Source of the DNA: Fistulifera solaris
Taxonomy: Eukaryota > Bacillariophyta > Bacillariophyceae > Naviculales > Stauroneidaceae
NCBI GenBank assembly: GCA_030295235.1
Contig: AP026125.1
Coordinates: forward strand, 62,001 to 126,000
Length of the DNA stretch: 64,000 bases
Direction: 5' to 3'
Part shown: positions 1 through 8,544 of the stretch, piece by piece
Layout of the letters: each line of letters begins with the position of its first letter
How positions within the stretch are numbered: the stretch's first letter is position 1
Notes under the pieces: model-generated
Told to the model about the DNA's origin: nothing
Databases searched by the model: none
The model's input: only the letters and a program-made list of their open reading frames with translations
Made by a program: the position numbers and the translations under genes

Positions 1-166
1 CCTAGTTGAAACAGCCTACAAGCGTAAAGTGAAAGAACTACACGATAAGCGGTATCGCTGGAGCAAGTTGCATGAAAACGCGGGCCGAGAGTTACTCGAG
101 CTCGATCCCAGTCGCAAGATTCCGTCGCTTCCGCCACTGTTAGCACCTTCCTTTCTTAGACGGTAA
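1..166 (+). CDS. 3' end of hypothetical protein, paralogue of the next gene (5' end outside window)
   Basis: Reading from base 2, the frame gives 54 codons and stops at TAA 164-166. The encoded tail (YKRKVKELHDKRYRW, then HENAGRELLELDP, then PSLPPLLAPSF) matches the C-terminus of the protein at 1194-2006 almost residue for residue, so the two are tandem duplicates. Only the C-terminal helix and the short Pro/Leu tail are present here. No known domain is recognised. The family is not one I can name. Confidence 0.75.
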   Translation, partial: LVETAYKRKVKELHDKRYRWSKLHENAGRELLELDPSRKIPSLPPLLAPSFLRR

Positions 167-1193
167 ATTCTAAGATAAAACTTGATTTTACCGCAACACC
201 TCTTTCATGACTGGTAAAGATCAGTAGTACTCTTGATCAGCCTTAGTTAAAAGTCGAAGGCTCTAGAGAGAGACGCTAGTCGCCAGTGTACCAGTCTAGC
301 AGGTGACAGGTGACAGGTGACGACTGACTTGGCAGCTTTTCAGAATGTTCAGAGCAGAGAAAGTTACTATCTGGTTTAGAATAAGTTGTTTCGCCCTAGA
401 ACATCTGAACGGATGTTACGTTATTGTCTTAACATAGTATCCTAGGAACCTTAGAATAGATTTCACCAGTTTCTTACACATGCTCGAGTTTAAACGTCAG
501 ACCCAGTGCATTGCATGTGAATTTGCTGCGTGGCTAAATTGCTTCAACAATGAAAGGGTGGTGCGTGTTGGCTAAAACGGTTTTGGTGCGCGACTAAAAC
601 GGAAGCGCACAGAGCACAGAGCACTATTTATCTTTTATCTAACGTCTTACGCGACCCGTGAAACCGGGACCCGTGTATCGCTGACAACTGACAAGGCAAC
701 TGCGACAACTGACAACGAACAATATTTCTATCGAAAAGAAGCATGACTGACAATGAATGGTTTTACACTAAAAGTCTAAAGTTGCATACTCGTTGTTACA
801 GGTTACAGCAGCTGCTAGTTGCTAGTATCAGCTGTAGAAAAGGATGGACTTGTACGGCTCACTCCTCACTCCTCACTCTGTCACCGGTTTTCAATAGCCG
901 GGATCCGAATCCAGGACTCAACGCCAAGCGCGGATTTTTTCCACTGGTTTACTGGTTGAGAAAATTCTCCGCAGTGTCACAGACATAGATTGTATCTGCA
1001 TCGGCTGTACAAATGACTGGGCGATAAACATTTTGCCAGTTCTATCGTACGTGACACGCAACCAATAAGTTATTTCAGTATTCTTTCGTTCTCTCGTAGT
1101 CTTTGTTGTCTCGTGACTTGATGCATCTTTTGGGTTACTTCATTATTTTCCAACAACAAAGGGATCAACATCAGCCATAATTACGCAAGCAGC
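167..1193. other. Intergenic region between tandem paralogues
   Basis: No ORF here looks like a gene; the 81-codon frame at 743-988 has no recognisable features. A short tandem repeat of a GGTGACA-type unit lies at about 300-320. The last 150 bases before 1194 are AT-rich and contain the likely promoter and leader of the next gene. Confidence 0.5.
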
Positions 1194-2006
1194 ATGTCAA
1201 ACGCCGTATCCTACCCAGCTCACCAAGTTTCGAGTATGCATGGTTTCATGAAGAGCAAAGGTGCAGTTGAATCCTCCGCATTTCCCGGGACCATGAATTT
1301 CGTCGTTCCTTCCTCTCGTGTTGCGAGCAAGTTTGTTCATTGGCATGATGTGACGAATATTCAAAACGATGCAATGTGTATTGATGATAGAAAGTCGGTT
1401 CGAATCTCTCCCAATCGCCTCTCTTTGAGGAAAGCCTTGCGGTCTTCACGTCCAGTGGATGCTGCGGGAAAATTGCCTCCACGACCCCCTTCCCGATCAA
1501 CGGACGACAAGTGCCTTACTTTCATCCCCAAACGTATTCGTTTTGTCGACGACGATGACTCGGATGAAGGCTGCAGCCCGCGTAAGGTGGACACTGAGCA
1601 TGCCAGAAGTGCCCGCAAGACATCTCTGTTGCGTGAAATGAAAGATTTGGAAGGGAAGATACAAGAAGCCGTCGGTAACGAGCTCAAATACCTTCAAAGT
1701 CTCTGTGAAACGCTCCAGACACGAATGCGTTGCGAAGAAAAGCTGCAGAAAGCCGTACTGCGGAGACCACGGGCGGTTGATAAAGACGCCAGTGCTACGC
1801 TGGAAAGCTACATTTCCCATGCCACAGACAAAGTCACCAAAGCCACGCAAGTCGAACTAGGTTACAAACGCAAAATCAAAAGATTACATGACAAGCGTTA
1901 TCGCTGGAGCATGATGCATGAGCATGCTGGTCGCGAGCTTCGAGAGCTCGACCCGACGTTCGTCACTCCGTCACTGCCTCCTTTGTTTGCTCTTTCCTTC
2001 TTCTGA
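1194..2006 (+). CDS. Hypothetical coiled-coil protein, 270 aa, tandem duplicate
   Basis: Single-exon gene of unknown function. The N-terminal ~120 residues are basic, Ser/Pro-rich and probably disordered. They include KRIRFVDDDD (about residues 113-122), which fits the RVxF docking motif for protein phosphatase 1 followed by an acidic run. Residues ~140-255 are predicted helical with heptad-like Leu/Lys/Glu spacing (REMKDLEGKIQEAVGNEL, then a YKRKIKRLHDKRYRW segment). The C-terminus is shared with the truncated copy at 1-166. Several in-frame Met codons follow the first; ATG 1194 was chosen because it opens the longest frame after an AT-rich leader. The nature is inferred only from composition. 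Confidence 0.7.
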   Translation: MSNAVSYPAHQVSSMHGFMKSKGAVESSAFPGTMNFVVPSSRVASKFVHWHDVTNIQNDAMCIDDRKSVRISPNRLSLRKALRSSRPVDAAGKLPPRPPSRSTDDKCLTFIPKRIRFVDDDDSDEGCSPRKVDTEHARSARKTSLLREMKDLEGKIQEAVGNELKYLQSLCETLQTRMRCEEKLQKAVLRRPRAVDKDASATLESYISHATDKVTKATQVELGYKRKIKRLHDKRYRWSMMHEHAGRELRELDPTFVTPSLPPLFALSFF

Positions 2007-2052
2007 ACCTTGATCAAAATAACATATCTTGTTCATAAACATTAACCTTTGT

Positions 2053-3102
2053 TTAATAAAATGTCGTGCGTACGCGATGATGCGGTCTCAATTTTCCGGC
2101 ATCGTTCAACTGTTCTCCCAATTGCCACAAATACCAATCGACCGATACAGCCGTCCATTGCGATGATTCCGTTTCATTCAACTGTTGCACCAATCGATCG
2201 ACCACGACGACGGTCGCGGCCCGAATCGCCCATTCCGCCGGACATTGTGCCGGAATTTCTTGTAAGGCATCGATGCGTGCAGCCAGTTGGGGATGGTACT
2301 GCAACACGTTCCGATCGCGCAACAATTGCGGCAATCGATAATCGGCAAACGTCGTGAGTTCTTCCATATTGTTCCAACTATTTAACTGCAACGCCGCGTG
2401 CCAATCACCAACACAAATTTGGGCCCGTTTTAAAAACGCACACGCGTCCAAATAATCACGAAATCCGGGAAAATACTGCACCAATAAGTTGACGGCTTGC
2501 ACGGCCGAGCCGTTTGCTTGTTCAATGAGATTCCAAGCGGATCCTTGAAAGTGTTGCAACAAGACCGTTCCGACTTCCGTCCATAAACGACATCGTTCTT
2601 CGAGTAAGGGAATGCTTTTCCCGTTGGCACACAAGATTTGTTCGACTTTTGGAAGAGTCATGTTCGCCAATTGCGTCGCCGACAGGGCGTACTCGGAGGA
2701 CAAACGGTCGGGCGTTTGTTCTTGTTGCGTGTGATCGGCTTCTGCGGCTTTCGTGAGATTGGTCGCCAAGTCGCAGTATTCATACTTGTCCGAACAAGGC
2801 CAAAAGCAAAAATTGACCGCATCGAGTGCCAAGATATAGAGGGCGATGCGTTCGTTCCGGACCGACCAATGTCGGGGAGGATTGTAATGCCATTCTTCTT
2901 GATCCCACGTCACGAGTTCTTTCTTTTCTTTCTGCAAAGCTTGCTTCTGAATGTCGTGAACGAGTTCTTGAAGATGATCGGACGAAATGGTCACCAGCTC
3001 TTGTTGTTGACAGTAACGATGACACGATTCTCGTACTTTTTGACACCAATTTTCGTTCTCCGGATCGTTCGCCGCAGCAGAAGGAGGAACCGGCGTAAAC
3101 AT
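2053..3102 (-). CDS. QNG1: Queuosine 5'-phosphate N-glycosylase/hydrolase (queuosine salvage protein, DUF2419 family)
   Basis: Full-length 349-aa member of the queuosine-salvage family (DUF2419, human C9orf64/QNG1). This enzyme releases queuine base from queuosine 5'-phosphate so that it can be reinserted at tRNA position 34. Eukaryotes cannot make queuine and depend on salvage. Family signatures are visible in order: ALDAVNFCFWP (92-102), MTLPKVEQIL (148-157), FPGFRDYLDACAFLKRAQICVGD (211-233), TFADYRLPQLL (251-261, with the conserved Asp/Tyr), EWAIRAA (290-296) and the C-terminal VDWYLWQLGE...HHRVRTTFY. The length is normal and no frameshift or intron is seen. Its 3' end faces the end of the preceding plus-strand gene only 46 bp away. 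No targeting peptide is evident, so it is probably cytosolic. Confidence 0.92.
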   Translation of the reverse strand: MFTPVPPSAAANDPENENWCQKVRESCHRYCQQQELVTISSDHLQELVHDIQKQALQKEKKELVTWDQEEWHYNPPRHWSVRNERIALYILALDAVNFCFWPCSDKYEYCDLATNLTKAAEADHTQQEQTPDRLSSEYALSATQLANMTLPKVEQILCANGKSIPLLEERCRLWTEVGTVLLQHFQGSAWNLIEQANGSAVQAVNLLVQYFPGFRDYLDACAFLKRAQICVGDWHAALQLNSWNNMEELTTFADYRLPQLLRDRNVLQYHPQLAARIDALQEIPAQCPAEWAIRAATVVVVDRLVQQLNETESSQWTAVSVDWYLWQLGEQLNDAGKLRPHHRVRTTFY

Positions 3103-3725
3103 GGAAGAGATGGTTAGTTAATGAGAGTCGATTATTGATGATTCTCATGTGTGTTGGCGTTGAAATGAGAAAGAAAATTTTTCTCGAGCAACCCAAAAAT
3201 GTGCGGTTGCCGATTGCCGATAACGTCTTGTTCGGCTGCCATCCACTCGTGACTCGGTCCGCCAGCTCGTGACCGACCTGGACTTCGGACGTTGAAGTTT
3301 TCGGAAGTCCTTCAACAGATTGATCGATACAGACTGCAAATAGACACGACACGGGACACCGGTACTCTATTGTAATTACTCTGGGTCATTTAGAAAGTAC
3401 AATTTCCCATACTACGTTGTAGGAATACTCTTAACGTGTATACGCCTTCAAAGACCACAGATTTTTCTGTAGGCTAGTAAGTGGCACCTGGCATCCACAT
3501 GCAAATAAATCATTCGGGGGTCCTTTTCGCAGAGCATGACTTTTTTTTGTTGCGCTCGATCTCATTCCTTTCTAAAATCCGTGCAGTGATTCCAAGATCA
3601 CGCTTTCCTTTCTTTTTTTCTTCTACGAATAGTCTCTTTAAAGTTACATGATTTGAAGATGTGCCGTTAACTGCATTCCTTGACTCGAAAAAAAGAAACG
3701 AGCGTCAAACGACAATATTTTCGCA
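3103..3725. other. Divergent intergenic region between QNG1 and the 699-aa gene
   Basis: This interval must hold the promoters of both genes because they diverge from it. It contains a T8 run at about 3540 and T/A-rich blocks at 3600-3660. Overlapping small ORFs have no protein-like composition. No RNA gene is seen. Confidence 0.5.
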
Positions 3726-5825
3726 ATGCCTTCGACGCGACGCAAAAATCATCATCGTTCCCAGGAAGCGTTACCGCAATCCTTGCGACAAGTACGACCG
3801 CACAACAAAAGCAAGAATCATCAATCACATGATTTAACCGAAGATTCGGGATTCTTGTCGGGTGCGTCTTCTTTCTTCGAGGAAGAAGAAGCGCCCCGTC
3901 GTCGCGGCGTTCGTCCGCAACCATCGACGACTTCGGGTCTGACATTTGCCATGGTGTCGAGTCAAGACGAAGATGATTCGTCGACAAGTTCGTCTTCGGA
4001 GGCACTACATGATACATTGACGTCGTTAACACTGTCACAAGCGTTTTTGCAAGAACAACAATTCAGTACGTTTGAAATTGATCCTCCGCGTCCTTTAACG
4101 CACACCCGCCGCAACGACCAAGCCTCTGTTGAGGAAGCGTCGCTGCCCGGCACCACCATGGAACAAAAGGCGTGGGCGGGAGTCGAAGCCGTGTTGCGAC
4201 AAAGTTCCAACAGTGTGCATCGAGAAGATGTCTTGTCGCCGGATGTCTTACGGGCGTTGGAAGAGGATTCGCATGCGACCTTGGGAGCCGCGACGACTGT
4301 TTATACCGAACCTCGACCCAGAAATAATGAAGAAGAATCATTCACAGCATCTCCGACACGAGGATTGACGGGATATTTGGGTCGATTGACTGAAGTGAAT
4401 AACCAACAAATGCCGGAATTGATGAATGCTAGTTTTTCGTCGTTGCAAACGGATTTGCAGTCGGTGGTCACAAAAATGACGAATGATCAAGAACAGATAC
4501 TGCAAGAATTCATGCGAGTGGCTTTGCAAGATAATGGAAATGTCATGGATTTGTTTGCTTGGACGCTGCAGCAAGCCGGAAAAACGGAAGAAGCCAAGGA
4601 TCCTCCGGGGGAGACAAAAGAAATGAATCAATCATTCGTGTTCCACCAGGATTTCGTCGAAAGTGCTCATTTGTCGGGAGCAGATTTGCAAAACGAACAA
4701 GTGCGAGAGTTAGTAAACGGGTCTTCGAACAACAAGGCTGCCTCGAAAGCTGTCCGCGAAAGCAACCCTCGAGCTCCACAATCGCCGAGGCAGCAGCGGA
4801 AGTCAAAAAAGCCTTTGTCATCCTCATTGACGCAATCCAAAAATAACAATCCTTCCACTCGTAGAACACGTAGTTCATCGCCGACAAAATCACGCGGACG
4901 CTCGCCGAACAAAGTTCCCGAAAAGATTCAGCGGAACGAAAATGCACCGAAACGAAAAGTACGGAGAGATAATGCCAAGAGCAAACATTGGGGCGATTGT
5001 TCGCAGGAAACCTTGCCCATTGACTTTGATGCTAGTCTACCGAGTGGGGATCCGCAAAATATAGTGACACGACAAAGTGCTTTACCACAGTTTACGCCAT
5101 TTGAGGAAGAAAATCCTTTCTTTTCTCCTCCAGAATTCAAAAATGCAAAGGCAGTCGCAACTCCCAAGAATCGGATTCATTGGCCAGCTCTCCTTGTCGT
5201 GTCACCCACTGAAGAGAAACTCAATAGCTCTCTGCCGAGTCTCGTTACTATGAACGAAACGGAATTGTCGCAAGTGGAAGAAGCACAAGCTAGAAAGTGG
5301 GCATCGTTTGGTGATTTGGGACTCGATGAAATGTTTCGAGACGAGGATGTTACCAGACCGTCGAATCCATTGCCGAAACGTCGCGTCGGACGTCGACGAA
5401 GTCGCTTTCACCGGGCGAATCAAACCAAGCCCATGCCGAAAAAGAAAGTCGTCAGCCGTCCCGTAGAAGAAGCACCAGCTCCTATTGACGAAGAGAACGG
5501 AGTCGAAACCTTTGTGAGTTATTTTCGACCAGAAGAAGAGATGTCTCCGTCGCCAAGTCCTCGTCCGGTACAGCCTTCCAGTGGTCTTTTTCAACGTTTT
5601 CTTCTTGGTACACGAAAAGATCGAAAAAAGACCATGGAGTCGATTGACAAAAGCGGACCGTTGTCGAAGCTAAAAAAGGGTATGGGATCTCTGCTATGTC
5701 GCAATAAGAGGGGCTTTTCCACTCCAAATGCGGGAAGAATTGATACCGGACACAGGGATGCGCAATTTTATCCGGACATGGATGATGATCGAGACGAAAG
5801 CGGATACGGAAACTTGCTTGACTGA
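3726..5825 (+). CDS. Hypothetical low-complexity Ser/Arg/Glu-rich protein, 699 aa
   Basis: One long uninterrupted frame, ATG in an AATGCC context after an A/T-rich leader. The protein starts with a basic stretch (MPSTRRKNHHR), then acidic/Ser tracts (about 85-105), a possibly helical segment at ~215-290 (MPELMNASFSSLQTDLQSV and onward), a basic SR-type region (~350-430, containing RRTRSSSPTKSRGRSP), and a basic RRVGRRRSRFHR block near residue 560. The C-terminus is basic and then acidic (MDDDRDESGYGN). No enzyme domain is recognised. Composition suggests a mostly disordered nuclear or cytoskeletal protein, which is inference only. Confidence 0.7.
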   Translation: MPSTRRKNHHRSQEALPQSLRQVRPHNKSKNHQSHDLTEDSGFLSGASSFFEEEEAPRRRGVRPQPSTTSGLTFAMVSSQDEDDSSTSSSSEALHDTLTSLTLSQAFLQEQQFSTFEIDPPRPLTHTRRNDQASVEEASLPGTTMEQKAWAGVEAVLRQSSNSVHREDVLSPDVLRALEEDSHATLGAATTVYTEPRPRNNEEESFTASPTRGLTGYLGRLTEVNNQQMPELMNASFSSLQTDLQSVVTKMTNDQEQILQEFMRVALQDNGNVMDLFAWTLQQAGKTEEAKDPPGETKEMNQSFVFHQDFVESAHLSGADLQNEQVRELVNGSSNNKAASKAVRESNPRAPQSPRQQRKSKKPLSSSLTQSKNNNPSTRRTRSSSPTKSRGRSPNKVPEKIQRNENAPKRKVRRDNAKSKHWGDCSQETLPIDFDASLPSGDPQNIVTRQSALPQFTPFEEENPFFSPPEFKNAKAVATPKNRIHWPALLVVSPTEEKLNSSLPSLVTMNETELSQVEEAQARKWASFGDLGLDEMFRDEDVTRPSNPLPKRRVGRRRSRFHRANQTKPMPKKKVVSRPVEEAPAPIDEENGVETFVSYFRPEEEMSPSPSPRPVQPSSGLFQRFLLGTRKDRKKTMESIDKSGPLSKLKKGMGSLLCRNKRGFSTPNAGRIDTGHRDAQFYPDMDDDRDESGYGNLLD

Positions 5826-6090
5826 TTTTTTGGGCTGTAAAGAAATGTCTTAACGGAGAATTATTATGTGTAAGGTTGCCAAGGGGAATTCGTCGTTTGT
5901 GGAGTTAAATGAACGTCGTTGGATTTCATCACAAAGCTACTGCTCATGCTAAGAAAGGGGAAATTGTCGTAATGCTCTGAACTTTCTTGGTCGCTATCAC
6001 AGCCTTTCTTTACACCTGGTGGATCTTTCGCGCCTCGCGACTTTTTCCCGCGGCAATTGCTGACGTGTTCGGTTGGCGAGCATAGCTCTT

Positions 6091-8023
6091 CTATAGCTCG
6101 CGGACTGGAGTAACCATCTGAAATGACATTTTTGAGGGAGGATCACGTTTCTTTTCTTCCCTTTCTTTCTTGGGCTTTTTACTGCCGCCTCTACTTGATA
6201 ATAGTTCTTCCAACCGCGACATGTCCCCGCTACTTTTGTGTTGGGTGCTTCTCGATAACGAACGGCCTCGACTTTTACGGCGGTTTTTCGAGCGAAGACT
6301 TGATTGGGATGTCGTGGAACTTCGCGAGACATCACTTTTACCATCTACTTGTTTTTGACGTTGATTTTTTGATTGGACGCGCGCTGAGTCGTCGCCAGCA
6401 TTTTTCATGGATCGCGACGTTTGCGAGCGACCAGATGCCACACTTTTTCGTCGACAGCAGCTTTTATGGATCGCGACTTTTGCGAGCGACCAGATGCCAA
6501 ACTTTTTTCGTCGCCAGCAGCTTTTACGGATCGCGACGTTTGCGAGCGACCAGATGCCACACTTTTTCATCGGGCATGTGCTGGCGGTATATCGACTGCA
6601 TGCGTCCTTTGTCATCATCGTGCTGGTTAGGTCCCGCTCGTGTCGTTCCGGATCGATAGGACTTCGCGCTTGCAACATCAAGATCTGGACTTGCGTAGCA
6701 CGTTTTGTCACCGTCAGCTGTACGCGAAGTCAAGGAATGCTTGGAGGCCACACTGGCCTTAGATTGAACGCTTCTGGTGTCCATTTCTTGCTGTCTAGGT
6801 ACCGATCTCGAACGCGACGAACGTAGGAGACCATACTGTCATCGTCTCGACTTTGACAGTAGCTTTTTAATGACATGCTTGTTGATTTAATGCTTTGGCC
6901 GTGGACCTGTAGCGGTGTTCGAGGGCGTTTGGAGTCCAGGCTTCTATCATCATTATTGCAACGACGAGGTTTCGATCGCTTAGAATGAACGGAACTGCTG
7001 CGACTATTTTCGGAATCAGCAGTCATTGCGTTCTCACCTCGGTTACTTCTCTCCAATGAACTTAATGAACGCTGGAGTGGATGATTTCCAGCCGTACGAT
7101 TCCTTTTGCATTCGCCCGTATCATGAAAGTCATAATCAATGCCCTCGGATCGCACTATCGATCTTGCACTCTTGTCGCTGTTTGCTACGTTTTCAAATAA
7201 TGTCTTTCGCAATCCGTGAGGGGATGATTTCGAGCGCTTTTTCAACAAGCATTCTTCGTCGGGAAACACAGAGAGCTCGCTGTTATTCAATGTAATCTCT
7301 CTGTTGCTATATCCTATAACAAATTTTCCATCTTCGGGAATCGGGTAGTCGCGTCGCGTGTCATAAATCTGAGCAGGAATTGGTTCATCTCTCTTCACCA
7401 CGATAATTTGGTCCAGTAAATCGGCTTCACTAGATAGTCGTAAATGAGGATTTTGTCGGATAAAAGTGATCGGAAAATGTTTCAACGCTCTGCTCACGAA
7501 AGTAAAAACGAAGCCACCTGCTACAGATCTAGACCCAGTCCTACTTCGACCGTCGCAGCGTCTTTTGTCACCGTCAAAAGTTTCCGGACGGTGTGGCTCG
7601 GAAGTCTTGTCAGAAGTGGCGTTGGTTCGCCCGTTGAGTTCCTTCCGCGAGTGCCCTTTTGGTTGCCGTTCGGCCTGGCTCTTTTGTTGCGAGATGAAGA
7701 CGCTTCGTGTTCTTGAGGGACCTCGCCTCGCATAACTTCCCTGTACACCTACTCGGAACGATGGGCTTCTTGATGCTGCCCTGATCATACCCCAGGCTTA
7801 CTTGGTCGCTTGTTAATCGCCTACTGGAAAGTTTGGGAGCATATTTCCAGCGAATAGTAGCCATTCCCGATCTATCGCTGTTATATTTGCCGCACAAGGT
7901 GTCCCCCTTCTGATCGGGGTTAGTCTCAGCTCGATATGGCTGGGGCTTCATGTTCAAGGCTATCATATTTAAATCTTTGTTGACATGCTCGTAATGCCTT
8001 TTACTTGTAATAATGTCGTTCAT
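6091..8023 (-). CDS. Hypothetical Ser/Arg-rich protein, frame broken by single-base changes
   Basis: Reading on the minus strand from ATG at 8023, a frame of ~75 codons passes into the frame starting at 7788 across a G4 run (C4 on plus, 7790-7793). A further shift lies near 6800-6815. Within the tandem repeats at 6391-6570 two short A runs (A5 against A6 in the middle copy) each shift frame. With these bridged, one Ser/Arg-rich protein of roughly 640 aa results, ending at 6091. It contains a globular-looking segment (HFPITFIRQNPHLRL, then IPAQIYDTRRDYPIPEDGKF and VIGYSNREITLNNSEL) and a C-terminal RS-type tail. No family is recognised. It converges on the 699-aa gene. If the changes are real it is a pseudogene; homopolymer miscalls are likelier. 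Confidence 0.5.
6391..6570 (-). repeat. Three tandem copies of a 59/60-bp coding minisatellite
   Basis: Near-identical units carrying GGATCGCGAC and GCGAGCGACCAGATGCCA start at about 6408, 6467 and 6527, so spacing is 59 then 60 bp. On the minus strand the frame that fits the flanks reads a repeated 20-residue unit beginning SVASGRSQTSRS. The one-base spacing difference sits in an A run and breaks the frame. Confidence 0.8.
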
Positions 8024-8544
8024 TTTTCTTTTCTTTCATCAACTTCTCTCGTCCTCGTGCTAAATCTAAGCAAGACTGGAGCGCAAATTCTTACTTAAGC
8101 CAATGGGAGTCGGAGCGCGACTCAAGAATTTTCCGCTTTAAGGCAACTATGTTCAACTCCGATGGTCGGACGCCCTCCTAGCCACCTACCTGGTAATAAT
8201 TCTAGTCTGTAGATCTAGAGAGAGGTCTAGTTCAATTTTCATTCATAGCTTTCATTACATTTGCTGACGGGCACCATGAACCATGACGGATTCTGGTGTA
8301 CAAGCCGTCAGTCGTGGCTTGTGCTCCTGGCAACGATTGCAAGGATCAAGATGATTGTATAAGAACAAAAATTTGCTGTAAATCATGAATACCTAATTAT
8401 AAATCATAGCGTCCAATACCCTACTAAACATGAAACAAGGAGATCTAACAGTCCGTGACCCAATAGAAACGCGAAATCGCTTGGTACAGAAGGCTAAATT
8501 GATTCAATTCGGCAACAAAACAAAGGAGCCCTTGGACGCTAACA
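8024..8544. other. Intergenic region between two minus-strand genes
   Basis: AT-rich. It contains the presumed promoter of the gene ending at 6091 and the 3' flank of the gene at 8545-11089. A 109-codon plus-strand frame at 8430-8759 runs into the antisense of the next gene and has no support. Confidence 0.45.

Noticed and set aside
7797-7812. Intron donor GTAAGC in the Ser/Arg-rich minus-strand gene near 7.8 kb
   Set aside because: No acceptor at a workable distance; one fewer G in the adjacent run joins the two frames directly.
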